DNA of 64,000 bases from Sulfurisphaera ohwakuensis (GTDB lineage: Archaea; Thermoproteota; Thermoprotei_A; Sulfolobales; Sulfolobaceae). Under the pieces are notes generated by a model. That model was not told the origin of the DNA and made no database searches. It saw only the letters and a list, made by a program, of their open reading frames with translations. The DNA lies in contig NZ_CP045484.1 of assembly GCF_009729055.1 (NCBI RefSeq), positions 930,001 through 994,000 on the forward strand, in the 5' to 3' direction. Below are positions 25,288-35,899 of this stretch, one piece after another (positions within the stretch are counted from its first letter, which is position 1; the number at the start of each line of letters is the position of its first letter). The position numbers were made by a program, and so were the translations under genes.

Positions 25288-27084
25288 TTCTAGAGTTAAT
25301 GGAGATATTCTTTTCCCGTACTTATCTATATATTTGAGAATCCTTTCCTTCTGTTCCTCTAATTCTACTATAACTTCTTTAGGAGCTTGAATATCTTTAT
25401 ATAATTTGAGAATCCTTTCGGTTTTCTCTAAATATTTGTCAAGTTTAAGAGTAAACTGTCTCTCATAATCTTCTATTTTATATTCTTTATTTAGCATATT
25501 TCTAAATAATATCTTTAGATCTTCATAATAAGGAACTAGCCCAATAGGTGTATAAATTGCATCTACACTCCCTTCAACTCTTTTTACAGTCCATTTTATC
25601 CAAACTTTTTTATCCTCTTTTGTATTAAGAAACCTATTCCCCTCTTTAAGAAAGTAATTAAACCCGAAAATTTTAGGGACTTTTTTAAGTTTTTTACAAA
25701 ATTCTAGGTAATTCCTCAAATATTCTCCTAAATGAATAGGCATAAAATCTAGTATAGCCATGGGATTAAACTCATATTCATCTCCTTTTCCTATTACAGC
25801 ACTGGTCCTTGCAGATTCCATTGATGCACCAATGGTTACTACTCCATGAGAACAAGAAAAAGCTTCAATAACCGGAATTAGTGTGTCATAATCCCTTACT
25901 CCAAATATTATTCCCTCGATTTCAACCCCATCTGGGTTATCATAATTTTCATCAAGGTTCCTAAAAGCCGTTAAAGGTACTGTAAACCTTGCATTCGGAT
26001 GAGATGCAGGTTTATTCATGTCACTACTCCAAAAACCTTCATAATTTATCCCCCTTTCCGGTCTCTTATCATCACTACCTTCCCAATATACAGAACCGTC
26101 CTCGGTCATTAATACATTTGAAAATATCACTTCATTAGGCTTATGCAAAACCTCCCATATTATAGGATCGTCCTTAGAGTTAATCCCTTGAATTATCCCA
26201 AATACACCAACCTCTGGATTCACAGCTCTAGCTACTCCATCAATCTCCCTTATAAAGGCCAGATCATCACTTATTAGTTTCCCCATCATTGACGTTGACG
26301 TCTTTCCACTGCCAGATGGAAAAGAGGCCGTAAAATAATGAGTTCCTTTATCACCTTCAAAGCCTATAATCGCCATATGCTCTGATAACCATCCTTCCTT
26401 TACAGCCTTATTAATGGTTAACCTTAATGCCAATTTCTTTAATCCAACACTATTACCAGCATAAGTTGTGTTTACGCTATAAACAGTATCTTCCTTAAGG
26501 TCTATCATAATCCTTCTCTTTCTTATATTCAATTCTCCTTTAGAATGAACAAATTTCAAAAATTGTTTATTTCCTTTAAAATCATCAAAATCAAGTCTAT
26601 AAAGGATATTCTCGCTATGAATCACATAGGGAGAATCTGATATTTGAATAGCTAAATGCTGAAAAATCGAGTTCTTGGGACCTAACGAATAAAATCCCAC
26701 ATACATCTCCCTTCCTTTCATTGAGCCTTTTAACAGAGAAAGAACCTCTCTTAGTCCTTCTTCCCTCTTTTTAGTATTTACAAACGGAATTTTCTCGTCA
26801 GTAAGTATAAATGTATCATCTCTAGCCCTAGCTTGATCTAAAGGATGATCGAAATGTATTGTATGCCCTAAAGTTTTTAACGGTATTTCTTCTTTTGTCT
26901 CTATCGCTTTTCTTCGTATATAATCTTTATCTTCTTCTGAGGTAACCAGATATATTGAGTAAGGATTACATAATTCGGCAGTTTTTTCAATAAATTCCTC
27001 CACATTCGGATTATTTAATATTTCTATTTTTTTAATCATTTTATCTGAAACTAACAAGTTTAAAAAATTAAAACTTGATCTCAT
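25285..27084 (-). CDS. pckA: Phosphoenolpyruvate carboxykinase (GTP)
   Basis: A 599-residue GTP-type PEPCK that interconverts oxaloacetate and PEP in the cytoplasm, at the start of gluconeogenesis or in anaplerosis. Motifs: '[19 protein letters not shown]', the kinase-1 P-loop '[14 protein letters not shown]' (about 260-272) with the reactive site nearby, the kinase-2 '[11 protein letters not shown]', and '[20 protein letters not shown]'. A TATA-like gatataaa (27106-27113, minus strand) lies about 25 bases before the first ATG at 27084, which fits a leaderless message from that start; MIKKIEIL at 27039 is the alternative. Confidence 0.95.
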   Translation of the reverse strand: MRSSFNFLNLLVSDKMIKKIEILNNPNVEEFIEKTAELCNPYSIYLVTSEEDKDYIRRKAIETKEEIPLKTLGHTIHFDHPLDQARARDDTFILTDEKIPFVNTKKREEGLREVLSLLKGSMKGREMYVGFYSLGPKNSIFQHLAIQISDSPYVIHSENILYRLDFDDFKGNKQFLKFVHSKGELNIRKRRIMIDLKEDTVYSVNTTYAGNSVGLKKLALRLTINKAVKEGWLSEHMAIIGFEGDKGTHYFTASFPSGSGKTSTSMMGKLISDDLAFIREIDGVARAVNPEVGVFGIIQGINSKDDPIIWEVLHKPNEVIFSNVLMTEDGSVYWEGSDDKRPERGINYEGFWSSDMNKPASHPNARFTVPLTAFRNLDENYDNPDGVEIEGIIFGVRDYDTLIPVIEAFSCSHGVVTIGASMESARTSAVIGKGDEYEFNPMAILDFMPIHLGEYLRNYLEFCKKLKKVPKIFGFNYFLKEGNRFLNTKEDKKVWIKWTVKRVEGSVDAIYTPIGLVPYYEDLKILFRNMLNKEYKIEDYERQFTLKLDKYLEKTERILKLYKDIQAPKEVIVELEEQKERILKYIDKYGKRISPLTLE

Positions 27085-27236
27085 AATATATGTATAGTAT
27101 TAAATGATATAAATCTTTCTAGGTGATATATCGATCAGCCTTAAAGTACGATATCATAAGAACTAGTATTAAATATTGATATAACTGGAGTATGTCGATT
27201 AACTAATATTCGTACAGTAGTTTGGAAATTTCCTAG

Positions 27237-27370
27237 CCATAAAAATCATAATATTCACTCATGAGATAATAAATACTTTGAATTTACCCCTTATTTTTAT
27301 TACTTATCATATAGATTTTCTCAGTGAGTAGAAGATCTTTCATATATGTTTTTTAGAGTAAAAATGTCAT
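27237..27370. repeat. Dispersed repeat, copy D (partner at 15584-15712)
   Basis: Diverged copy of 15584-15712 in the 487-base gap between pckA and the amidohydrolase gene. The rest of the gap holds the two divergent promoters and no gene I can support. Confidence 0.5.
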
Positions 27371-27592
27371 TAGCTTAGAAGATCTATATGAGACATTAAA
27401 TTATCCCTTTCGGAATTGACATGAAGAGAACTTTTAAGAAACCGAAGTAATTATCCTTATCTATCTTAATAGCAAATATAGATATAAATTGCATATTTTA
27501 ATAAAAGAAATTATTGAAAACAATAGATTGTTCTTTTTATATCTACCAATAATCATTATAAATTAATAGTATTGAAAATTAACACGTATCTT

Positions 27593-28399
27593 ATGATTAA
27601 AGTAATTGATGCTCACGTTCATTATCATATTTTTGCCGGAAAAATACCAGATCATTGTAAGGAGTTTTTAGAATATGTTAAAGGGACAAAGTATACGTTA
27701 AAGAATGAATATGTCGAGCTTGAAAAAATTATTTTGGTTCCTTCTCATCCTTGCCATAGTGATGAATGCTCAGATGGTTTTTACATTGATTATGAAGAAA
27801 GGAGAAAAAATCCCGATCTCTATTTACAGTGGGGTGAAGTAAACCCATTAAAATGTAACGTTAAAGAAGAGCTAGGAAAACAGTACTCTTTGGGTATAAT
27901 AGGCATAAAACTTCATCCAGTACATAAGGGATTTAAACCTAATGCTTATAGAGAGGAAGAAGGCGGATTAAAGAGTTTACTCTTCGTCTACGAATTTGCT
28001 GAAGACCATGACTTACCAATTATGTTCCATACGGGAACTAGTATAGGTGTTGGAAGCAGGAATAAATATGCTGATCCTATTTACATAGACGATGTTGCTA
28101 AAGATTTTCCTAAATTAAAAATAATCTTAGCCCATGCCGGAAGGCCATTATGGTATGAGACAGCATTCTATCTAGTTAAATCTCTAAATAACGTATACTT
28201 AGAAATTTCATCAATACCTCCAAAGAATTTATTGAAATTGTTGCCAAGAATAAATGAGATTGCTGAAAAAGTAATCTATGGTAGCGATTTTCCTGCATTT
28301 AAGGGTCAAGATTTAGCTGAATATGCTTTTCAAGTTTACAGTATTCTGAAGGAAAAAAAGATCATGAGAGATAACGCTAAAAGAATATTGAAAATTTAG
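27593..28399 (+). CDS. Amidohydrolase-family metal-dependent hydrolase
   Basis: About 268 residues (start ATG at 27593, MIKVIDAHVHYH; an in-frame TTG 21 bases earlier is less likely). It has the amidohydrolase_2/TatD-like TIM-barrel signatures: N-terminal 'DAHVHYH' (two metal His), 'GIIGIKLHPVHKG' with a Lys/His, 'PIMFHTGTSIG' (His), 'KIILAHAGRPLWYE' (His), and 'VIYGSDFPAFKG' (Asp). A Cys-rich loop SHPCHSDECSDG (about 50-60) is unusual. The substrate is unknown; relatives are decarboxylases or hydrolases. Confidence 0.8.
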   Translation: MIKVIDAHVHYHIFAGKIPDHCKEFLEYVKGTKYTLKNEYVELEKIILVPSHPCHSDECSDGFYIDYEERRKNPDLYLQWGEVNPLKCNVKEELGKQYSLGIIGIKLHPVHKGFKPNAYREEEGGLKSLLFVYEFAEDHDLPIMFHTGTSIGVGSRNKYADPIYIDDVAKDFPKLKIILAHAGRPLWYETAFYLVKSLNNVYLEISSIPPKNLLKLLPRINEIAEKVIYGSDFPAFKGQDLAEYAFQVYSILKEKKIMRDNAKRILKI

Positions 28400-28778
28400 T
28401 GTTTTTAGGATTTCATAAATTACTATTATTTCACAATTCACTAAAATCATGGAAACTACACAATCTAGATTTTAATATTTAATAGTTTTTAAAAGATTTC
28501 TTGTTTTAAGTATAAGTTTCTATCTTGAAAAGACTAAATATTATTCTTATCACTAAATAAGAACTAAATATTAACATAATTGTTTATAAGAATTATATAT
28601 TTGCTTATAAATCATTTAAAGATAATAGTATCTCTAAATTCGCATAAGATCTCAATAAGAATATTTTACATTTTGAAATTCTAAGAAATATAAAATGATT
28701 TTCTATTCGAAAATTGTATATCATAGGTATGGCATAATGAGCTTTCTTACGCTAGATAACATAAGACTGAATAGCATT
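28400..28778. other. AT-rich gap before the transposase
   Basis: I find no gene here on either strand. It should contain one end of the insertion sequence at 28779-29846, but I could not match terminal inverted repeats by eye. Confidence 0.4.
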
Positions 28779-29846
28779 TTACGTCTTTTTCCTTCTCTTA
28801 AAAAGTTTCTTAATCCCGCCCAAAGATTGATAAATACTTTTTATCACCCTTGCTATCCTCTTGGCACCCAAATACAAACCAAGAGAGTACTTAAACAAGA
28901 GTACCAAGAGCAGGGAGAGAGCCTTAAGGGTTATAAACCCCTTATTCCTAACCCAAGTGAGGAAAGAACCTTTCTCCAATCCCAAGGCTTTAAGCTCCCT
29001 AATCAAAACCTCAATATCCCAACGATTCTCCCATGTAGTTATTATTTCCTCCGCAGTATCATTAACGTTTGTGGAGAAGAAGTACCTCCTTCCAAAACCC
29101 TTATAATCATCTATTACAAGTAATTTTATGGGAATACCTAAATACTCAACTAGGTATTCCCCCTCGGGGAACTCGCCAACTGGCACAAGCCTACCACCCT
29201 CGGTGACCCGTGAGTTGGCCTTGAGTTCCCCGACGGTATCATCCAAGAGAGTTTTAGAATTAACATACCAAGAATCAAAAACCTTGCACACAACATTAAA
29301 CTCCTTCTCGAGAATTGGCAATGTTTCCAAGTATTCTTGTATCTTTGTCTTGAACTCAACCTCCTCTCCCCTCTCCCTTAATATCTCAACAACCTTTTGT
29401 GGTATGTAGGGTATTATTGTTACTATGTAGGTTTCGTTTGTTTTCAAGTCTTTTATTGCTATTATGAGTAGTTGTATTGTTGGTTCGTATCTTTTGTGTT
29501 CTCTGCAGTAAAAGACTTGTGCTCCGTTTCTTGATACTGGTAGTGCTCTTGCGTGTTGTTTGTGATCATGTGTGTCGTCTATTATTAGTTGTACTGGGTG
29601 GTCTTGTACTATCTCTTTTACTATTTTGATCAGGTTTTTGTTTGCTAGTTTGTTAAGGTTTTTTAGTACTGTCTCGTAGTCCATGCCCGTTGCTTGGGCT
29701 ATTTCTGTTGCTGTTCCACCCATTACTCCTCCAAGTACTAGTTTTGCTAGTGTGTCTTTTCTCAAGCTAGTCAAGGCGGTGAATATTTGTTGGAGTGCTT
29801 CTTGAAGTGCATTGTAATACGCTTGGAGTAATGAGTTTGTATTCAT
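28779..29846 (-). mobile_element. DDE transposase of an insertion sequence (IS4-like; perhaps ISC1217 type)
   Basis: A 355-residue transposase with an intact frame. An N-terminal helical DNA-binding part contains 'GGTATEIAQATGMDYETVLKNLNKL'. The catalytic domain has 'QLIIDDTHDHK' (first Asp), 'VCKVFDSWYVNSK' (second Asp) and 'WENRWDIEVLIRELKALGLEKG' (Glu in the YREK-like motif of IS4-type enzymes). It ends KRRKKT. Codon use is richer in G (TTG, GTG, GGT) than in its neighbours, which is usual for a mobile element. The subgroup label is from memory and not tested. Confidence 0.85.
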
Positions 29847-30009
29847 CCGATATTTTGTTTGGTTAATTTTTAAAAAGTTTTCAAGGTGCCCTTAAACTGC
29901 AAGGATTTTCCTATAAATGCTAACTGAAGTTTTATCTATTTAAACAAAGTTAATGCTTAAAGTCTTTTAAGGGAGAAAATTTTACTGATTTTCACAAAAG
30001 ATTAAGTGT

Positions 30010-30687
30010 ATGATTGTTTATACTTTTCCTACACTATATGAGGAGATTGTGAAAGCTAGGGTTAACCGTTTTACAGTCGTAACAGAGAGTGAGAAAATTT
30101 GTCACCTTCACGATCCTGGAAGACTTAAGGAGCTTATTTACCCTGGTAACAAGATATTAATAAGAAACGTTAACGGAAAAAGAAAAACCAATTGTCAAGT
30201 TACAGCTGCATGGAGCGGTAAAGAATGGGTTGTAACAGATTCCAGCATACATAATGAGATAGCTAGAAAGTTTTTACCCACTGATGTTAAATCTGAAGTA
30301 ACGGTAGGGAAAAGTAGGATTGACTTTGCATTTGATAATACATATGTTGAGGTTAAGGGTTGTACTCTTGCGAGAGATGGTATAGCTCTTTTCCCTGACG
30401 CTCCAACTAAGAGAGGAAAAAGACATCTAGATGAACTGATAGAGCTTAAGAGAAAGGGATATTCAGTTTTACTCATGATTCTCGTTTTTAGAACTGATGT
30501 TGTGTGCTTTTCTCCTAATTTTGATACAGACCGAGAGTTTTCTAATACATTTATTAAAGCATTAAAAGAGGGCGTAAATGTTGAAGTTAAAGTGTTTCAA
30601 TTAGATAAAGAAAATATAGTGTATAAGGGAGAAATTCCTATTTGTCACCAAATTCTTGAAAAATCAACTAATTTCTCCTTACCCTAA
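30010..30687 (+). CDS. sfsA: SfsA-family protein (putative DNA-binding nuclease-like)
   Basis: A 225-residue protein of the SfsA (sugar fermentation stimulation) family. Visible hallmarks are 'CHLHDPGRLKELIYPGNKILI' (an OB-like N-terminal part), and a nuclease-like core 'SRIDFAF...YVEVKGCTLARDGIALFPDAPTKRGKRHLDEL', which contains the D-x(n)-E-V-K pattern of PD-(D/E)XK nucleases. It ends normally. Homologs are widespread and probably bind DNA; the cellular role is not settled. Confidence 0.9.
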   Translation: MIVYTFPTLYEEIVKARVNRFTVVTESEKICHLHDPGRLKELIYPGNKILIRNVNGKRKTNCQVTAAWSGKEWVVTDSSIHNEIARKFLPTDVKSEVTVGKSRIDFAFDNTYVEVKGCTLARDGIALFPDAPTKRGKRHLDELIELKRKGYSVLLMILVFRTDVVCFSPNFDTDREFSNTFIKALKEGVNVEVKVFQLDKENIVYKGEIPICHQILEKSTNFSLP

Positions 30688-30812
30688 ATAATTCACGAAA
30701 AATTAGATAAAGACCAATGCCTTATTGATTATGTGATTTTTACAGAATAAGTATTACATTTCTTAACAGTTAGAAAGCAAACTTTTTAGCTATAGAAGGA
30801 TAACCTTATAAC

Positions 30813-31907
30813 ATGTCAAAGTTTCTTTCGTCTATTTCAGTCCTAATCCCATTCCTACTATCTGCTTATGTGATGTATACAATTTCTTTCGTAATAGTAC
30901 CTTTAGCTCATTACCTATCTACAAGTGTTCCTAATGTTGTCTTCGCAATAACCTTATCATGGATTGGTGGAGGAATTGGTGGATTTGTTTTTGGAAGACT
31001 TTCAGATCTAATAGGAAGGAAAAAAGCTTTGATAATTTCCTTCTTTCTTTTCTCTATTCCCGCTATATTATTGTATTTTGTTAATAATTTATTAGAACTT
31101 TACATATTGTGGTTCATAATAGGTTTTGGAGTAAATGGTGAAAACGGTATTAGTTACGTTATAGTAGCTGAGTTAAGGTTAACGAACTTAAGGGGTTTTT
31201 TAGGTGGAATGATGCAAGGTTTTTACGCTTTAGGGGCTTTATTAGGGGCTATAACTGCCACATTCATGGGTGATAGGTTTTTATTGATATTTTTAATAGC
31301 AGGTATTATTTCTCTTTTATCATTTATATTTTATCCTTTTATTCCAGAAGAAAAAGTGAAGTACGAGAGTAGGAGTAGATTAACAGATATATTTTCACAA
31401 AAAATGATAGGGCTAACAACAATAAGTTCAATAGCATCATTAACATCGTTTTTATATATTATTTCAGCTTTTGAACTCCTCCCTACGATACTTCAGAATA
31501 ATGTATTAGTAGCTATAGGTGATATAATTGCTGTCTTATCCTTCTCTCTTTCTGGTTACATCTCAGATATAAAAGGAAGAAAATTTTCTGCCGTAATCTT
31601 TGGTATTTTAGCTGTAATTTCCTCAGCTCTTTTCTTACTTTCCAACATTTTAGCGTTAACGATATATTTCTCTTCAGCGTTTTTTGCATTCTTCGGAGTT
31701 TGGTTAAGTGAATTATATCCACCACAAGTCAGAGGTACTGGGAGCAATTTTGCTTTGCTGATAGGTAGAATAATAGGTGGAGGATTTGGTACTTTCATTG
31801 TAACGTTACTACCATTCCCGTTAAAGATCTCTTTAGGAATTGTGCTAATTATCGCATCAATAATTAGTGTAATCAGTATGAATTTACTTAGGCCTATAAC
31901 CAACTAA
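30813..31907 (+). CDS. MFS transporter, sugar-porter-like
   Basis: A 364-residue permease with about 12 helices (slightly short for MFS). The loop 2-3 motif 'GRLSDLIGRKKALI' and the equivalent second-half motif 'GYISDIKGRKFSAV' are clear, as is 'WLSELYPPQVRGTGSNFA' typical of metabolite:proton symporters. The helix 4-5 segment 'YVIVAELRLTNLRGFLGG' also fits. Substrate unknown; an organic acid or sugar imported with protons is plausible. Confidence 0.85.
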   Translation: MSKFLSSISVLIPFLLSAYVMYTISFVIVPLAHYLSTSVPNVVFAITLSWIGGGIGGFVFGRLSDLIGRKKALIISFFLFSIPAILLYFVNNLLELYILWFIIGFGVNGENGISYVIVAELRLTNLRGFLGGMMQGFYALGALLGAITATFMGDRFLLIFLIAGIISLLSFIFYPFIPEEKVKYESRSRLTDIFSQKMIGLTTISSIASLTSFLYIISAFELLPTILQNNVLVAIGDIIAVLSFSLSGYISDIKGRKFSAVIFGILAVISSALFLLSNILALTIYFSSAFFAFFGVWLSELYPPQVRGTGSNFALLIGRIIGGGFGTFIVTLLPFPLKISLGIVLIIASIISVISMNLLRPITN

Positions 31908-32100
31908 AAGATCTTGAAAATTAACGAAATATTTTTTATGAGATGAATACAAAAATCGAATAAAAATGGAACAATTTTATATTATTAATTAACCAGTTTC
32001 TCAGCCTTTAAGGACTGAATTTCCTGGCTTTCTATGTAATTTCGGAGTGAGAGTAGTCACTTAAATTAAGAGCAAATATAACTTGAGCTCTACTAGTTAC

Positions 32101-32241
32101 TTAAAAAGGTTCTTTCATTTTCATTATTGTTTCGAACCATGAAATTAGTGTCATTAGTATTGCTAAAAAACTATTTAAGTTTTCTAGATAAGAATCTCGA
32201 TTCAACCATTGTCTATATTTAGATTCATTTTTTGGGTAAAA
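32101..32241 (-). pseudogene. Coding-like fragment, unrecognised
   Basis: On the minus strand this frame is open for 46 codons and looks coding (ESKYRQWLNRDSYLENLNSF, then LISWFETIMKMKEPF), but it has no good start codon. Probably the C-terminal remnant of a lost gene. The rest of 31908-32309 shows only the promoter region of the next MFS gene. Confidence 0.3.
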
Positions 32242-32309
32242 TTAATAATTATAAAATCATTTGTCATTTAAAGTTAATCATAAATTTTTATAACTCTCAG
32301 TAGGAGTTG

Positions 32310-33437
32310 ATGAATAAGAATATAATACTAGGCTGGTTCGGTACGTTCTTACAATTATTCTTAAGGTTAAGTTGGGGAGTTATATCCGTTCCTATAGCAA
32401 TTCTTCTTCATTTAAATACAGTAGAAATAGGTTTCGTAGCCACATCATTCTATGTAGGATATGTAATATCATCAATACCTTGGGGGTTAGTGATAGATAA
32501 AATAGGACCTAACAAGACAATAACGATTTCAGCACTAATTTTAGTACCTCTCAATTTATTATTATTCTTTTCTCTTAACTCTTACGTTCTTCTTGTTATA
32601 GTATATTTAATAGATGGAGTAGTCGCTGCTGCTATATTTCCATCTGCGATGAAGATTGTTGCCATTTCTCATTCTAGTGAGTCTAAATTTACCTTTTACG
32701 TAGCATTAGTTGAAAGTGCAGCTCCTATAACTATCCTAGTATTAAGTCTTATCGCAACCATATTGCTACACTTATGGAAGTTTATCTATCTTCTAATGGC
32801 AATAGGCTTCCTATTACTTGGAATATTCAGTTCTAAGATTAATTCAAATGCCACATCTACTGAAATAAAGAGATCACTAAGAATCATATTTGATAAACGA
32901 ATAGCTCTATCAACACTCATTAGACTAGGAGAGTTATGGGCTACATGGGGTACTACAACATGGATATTTCCTATGTTAGTACTCTATAGGGACATTTCGC
33001 CATCATTATCTGCATTATTCCTTTTACTATTTGGGCTAGGTCAACTAGTAGGGATAATAAACGTGGATAAGTTAGTTCAATTAGCAGGAATCGTAAAGGT
33101 TATATTGTTTAATCTAATCGGTTTTATTATAATATCCTTAGTGCTTACAATATCGAATGGTCTTCTAATACTATCAGAAGCATTTTTGTTGGGCATATTT
33201 TCTTTTCTATATAGACCACCAACTGATTCCCTCATTATGAAAATTGCCGGAAATAGTAGTGCGGCGACTTCAATAGGTTACGCTAATGCAGTATCCCAAA
33301 TAGGTACAATGATTGCTCCTACTGTAATAGGATTAGTACTATACTTAACTAAGAGCTTTACTTTTTCAATGATAACTTTAGATATAGGTTGTGTAATATC
33401 AATTATTTCTCTCCTAGTTCTTGAAAGTTGGTTATAA
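32310..33437 (+). CDS. MFS transporter
   Basis: A 375-residue permease with about 11-12 helices (start ATG at 32310; a TTG precedes it directly). It has the loop motif 'WGLVIDKIGPNKTI' in place of the usual G-x-x-x-D-R-x-G, and 'RPPTDSLIMKIAGNSSAATSIGYANA' in the second half. A GGAG ribosome-binding site lies close upstream (agtaggagttgatg). It differs from the MFS gene at 30813 and belongs to another subfamily. Substrate unknown. Confidence 0.8.
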   Translation: MNKNIILGWFGTFLQLFLRLSWGVISVPIAILLHLNTVEIGFVATSFYVGYVISSIPWGLVIDKIGPNKTITISALILVPLNLLLFFSLNSYVLLVIVYLIDGVVAAAIFPSAMKIVAISHSSESKFTFYVALVESAAPITILVLSLIATILLHLWKFIYLLMAIGFLLLGIFSSKINSNATSTEIKRSLRIIFDKRIALSTLIRLGELWATWGTTTWIFPMLVLYRDISPSLSALFLLLFGLGQLVGIINVDKLVQLAGIVKVILFNLIGFIIISLVLTISNGLLILSEAFLLGIFSFLYRPPTDSLIMKIAGNSSAATSIGYANAVSQIGTMIAPTVIGLVLYLTKSFTFSMITLDIGCVISIISLLVLESWL

Positions 33438-33604
33438 AATTTAACGATCTGAGAAACTCTTTAGATATAGTGTTCCATAGATATATTCCTAGATCCGATA
33501 AGGTTCGAGAGAAACTAGAAGGGAAATATCCCATTTTATTTTTTATCTCTGATGATTTCTATAATACTTCTCATCCCCTAATTAATTCTGTGAAGTCCGC
33601 ATAG
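33428..33604 (+). pseudogene. Short coding-like fragment overlapping the MFS stop
   Basis: A TTG-started 58-codon frame overlaps the last 10 bases of the transporter gene. It reads ...LRNSLDIVFHRYIPRSDKVR, then KLEGKYPILFFISDDFYNTS. The 'KYPILFFI' strand followed by a charged turn recalls the beginning of an alpha/beta-hydrolase-type domain, but the frame stops at once. Possibly a truncated gene, formerly cotranscribed with the transporter. Confidence 0.3.
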
Positions 33605-33667
33605 ATTTTGTTACTCTATTATGTGCAACTACATTCCACAAATACTTAAAAATTTGTTTACTTTAAT

Positions 33668-34020
33668 CTAGTGGAAGCCCATAAATAAAAGGCCAACTGC
33701 TCTCTTAAATTGATCGTGCGATACTATCATCTTACTCAATAACGTCTTACCTAATGAATCCTTATCAATCGATATTTTTGAAAGTTCTCTTTTTCCTAAA
33801 GCCAATGCTATTTTTCCCAATTATTCTATGAATTGTTGTTAAAGAATTCTCAATTTAAAAATATTTAATAAAGAATTTCTCTTGCTCGTTTAACATGGAT
33901 TAAAATCTTCTCTCTCCCTACACCTCTAATCATTTTTTCTTTAATCTGAATACGAACGGTTTATAAGAGATTTCTTCTAGATATTTACTTAACAAACTCT
34001 TTTTAAGAAAAGAAATTTTC
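33668..34020 (-). pseudogene. Degraded gene fragments on the minus strand
   Basis: Three coding-like minus-strand stretches follow each other: KSLLSKYLEEISYKPFVFRL (about 33945-34005), MIRGVGREKILIHVKRAREI (about 33880-33945), and a TTG-started 50-codon frame at 33668-33820 (LGKIALALGKRELSKISIDK...GLLFMGFH). Stops and frame changes separate them. They may be one dead gene or several small ORFs; no family is recognised. Confidence 0.3.
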
Positions 34021-34066
34021 ACTTTTTAATAGTCGAATTTAAAAACTCAAACTATATTTTCATTTT

Positions 34067-34678
34067 ATGAAAATAAATAATGCTTCTATTTCGGCAATAT
34101 TTAATAGAAATTTTAACAAAAATGATGTTGCCATACTAATAAACAAAGGGGTTATAGAGCAAGAGTTAGTACCACTAATCCTTAATTTAATAACTACTAG
34201 AACAAGACTTCAAAATTTACTAAGGCTTTACACTTATGAAAACTCAACACTATATCTAATCAACCTGGATCAAGTATCGCTTCTTCAATTATCCTTTGGA
34301 AAGGAAGTTAAAGAAGAGGATTTAGTTTCTGGGTTTGAAAAAGTTAAAAATTTAGCTGAAGATGTATTTAGAGAAAACATTATGACTTATGAGTTAGCAT
34401 TTTCTGGAATAGTGGAAAGACGAATAAAGGGATTGCCAATTTCAATGCCATCTCTGAATAATCCAAAAATTATGGGATTTAGAATAATATCTGGATTGCA
34501 AGATTCCTCAGATGATATTAGATATAAAGACCTATTGGAAATTATATTAGAACCTGTAGTTAACAACTTAAATCAGACATTCGTAAGTGTAACTTACAGA
34601 GATAAAAGTTTAAACCAAGATAGAATTAGTTCGACTTTTAAAGATGTTGAGGATATTATAAATTATCTATGTGAATAA
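34067..34678 (+). CDS. Unknown protein, first gene of the hypAB operon
   Basis: A 203-residue soluble protein with mixed alpha/beta composition, no cysteine motif and no membrane segment (opening MKINNASISAIFNRNFNKND; ending DVEDIINYLCE). It lies 35 bases before hypA and in the same direction, so it is probably a hydrogenase accessory protein specific to this lineage. No family is recognised. Confidence 0.6.
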   Translation: MKINNASISAIFNRNFNKNDVAILINKGVIEQELVPLILNLITTRTRLQNLLRLYTYENSTLYLINLDQVSLLQLSFGKEVKEEDLVSGFEKVKNLAEDVFRENIMTYELAFSGIVERRIKGLPISMPSLNNPKIMGFRIISGLQDSSDDIRYKDLLEIILEPVVNNLNQTFVSVTYRDKSLNQDRISSTFKDVEDIINYLCE

Positions 34679-34713
34679 AAAGGTATAATATGCTGCGAGG
34701 TAAAATATAATTT

Positions 34714-35142
34714 ATGCATGAGTGGTCAATAGCTTATTCGGTAGTTAAGACTTTGACAGAAAATTTTAATAAAAAGATTTCTAAAGTCACGTTAGTAATT
34801 CCATTGTTTTCCTTTCTGGATATAGAAATTTTAAAGGAAGCTTTCAATGAATTGAAGAAAGAGAATCCAATAGTGGAGAATGCTGAATTAGAGGTTAAAA
34901 TCCAAGAACCTACTTTCAGATGCAGAAATTGTAATAGAGAATTTAAATTCTCGGATATTCAGCAACAAGTTGGCGAGGTTAAAAATTCGTATGGTGAGGA
35001 ATATCCTTTACATTTAATGCCAGAATTGCTTCCAGCATTTATTAAATGTCCTTATTGTGGATCTCATGATATTGAAGCAATAGGTCAAGAAATTTATATA
35101 GAAAAGGTTGAAGAATATGGAGCCGTTGAGAGAGTTAGCTAA
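34714..35142 (+). CDS. hypA: Hydrogenase nickel-insertion protein HypA
   Basis: A 142-residue Ni-metallochaperone that delivers Ni to hydrogenase precursors. It begins MHEWSIA, with His2 and Glu3 of the Ni site. The zinc-binding cysteines are CRNCNREF (about 70-73) and CPYCGSHD (about 112-115), separated by an insertion of about 35 residues, as in the Thermococcus type that binds an ATPase-type HypB. The next gene encodes such an ATPase and overlaps this one, which supports the pairing. Confidence 0.93.
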   Translation: MHEWSIAYSVVKTLTENFNKKISKVTLVIPLFSFLDIEILKEAFNELKKENPIVENAELEVKIQEPTFRCRNCNREFKFSDIQQQVGEVKNSYGEEYPLHLMPELLPAFIKCPYCGSHDIEAIGQEIYIEKVEEYGAVERVS

Positions 35143-35818
35143 AGAGAAACTAAAAGATAAAAAAGTAATTGCTATTATGAGTGCTAAAGGTGGTGTTGGG
35201 AAGAGTGTAATATCAGCGTTGATATCTCTATCCTTACCTTCAGATGTAACGTTAATTGATCTTGATATACATACAATGGCAATAGCAAAATTATTTGGAG
35301 TAGAAAATGTTCCTTTAGAAGTCAGCAAAGAAGGAATAGAGCCTGTGAAAATAAGAAATGTTAATTTGATTTCTCTTGCAGGAATAGTAAGAGATAGATA
35401 TGTTATTTTACCTGGGAGAAATCAAAGTAATGTTATGAAGGAGCTAATAGCTTATTCTAGCATAAAAGGAAAATACGTTGTTTTTGACTTACCTCCTGGT
35501 CTTGGCGATGAAATATTAGTACTTGAAGAGCTAAGCGATTTTAAACCAATAGTGGTCACTACACCTTCAAAAGTATCATTAAAAGTTGTAAAATACTTGT
35601 TAGATTATTTAAACGAGAGGAAAAAGAAAGCACTAGTAGTTGTTAACATGTCATACTTTACTTGTAATGATCAAAGAGTTAATCTGTTTGGAAATTATAA
35701 TGGAGATGTAAATTTACCGATAGATCCCAATCTAGAGGACTACATAGGAAAAATTCAGGAATACGAAGGAGAAGTAAAGAAGGTTATTGAGAAAGAATTA
35801 ATACCTCAATTTATGTAG
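35117..35818 (+). CDS. hypB: ATPase-type HypB (MinD/Mrp-like P-loop protein)
   Basis: A 233-residue SIMIBI-class ATPase started at ATG 35117, inside the end of hypA. It has the deviant Walker A '[15 protein letters not shown]', switch I-like 'LIDLDIHT' and Walker B '[14 protein letters not shown]'. It has none of the GTPase signatures of bacterial HypB. In Thermococcus kodakarensis an ATPase of this family (HypB-AT) partners HypA and tunes its Ni affinity; overlap with hypA here supports the same job. Two cysteines, one in SYFTCND, are too few for an NBP35-type cluster site. Confidence 0.85.
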   Translation: MEPLRELAKEKLKDKKVIAIMSAKGGVGKSVISALISLSLPSDVTLIDLDIHTMAIAKLFGVENVPLEVSKEGIEPVKIRNVNLISLAGIVRDRYVILPGRNQSNVMKELIAYSSIKGKYVVFDLPPGLGDEILVLEELSDFKPIVVTTPSKVSLKVVKYLLDYLNERKKKALVVVNMSYFTCNDQRVNLFGNYNGDVNLPIDPNLEDYIGKIQEYEGEVKKVIEKELIPQFM

Positions 35819-35899
35819 ATTTTTATTCTTTTTTATACAAAAGTTTAAAATCAGCATCAAAAAGCACACTATTCTTATATTTTCAAGATCTATTAGTTT

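Noticed and set aside
28700-29900. Terminal inverted repeats of the insertion sequence
   Set aside because: I compared both flanks by eye and found no convincing inverted repeat, so no element boundaries are given beyond the transposase gene.
35108-35818. Reading the hypA neighbour as a chromosome-partition ParA or an Mrp/NBP35 cluster carrier
   Set aside because: The overlap with hypA, and the lack of the C-x-x-C cluster motif of Mrp/NBP35, favour the ATPase-type HypB.
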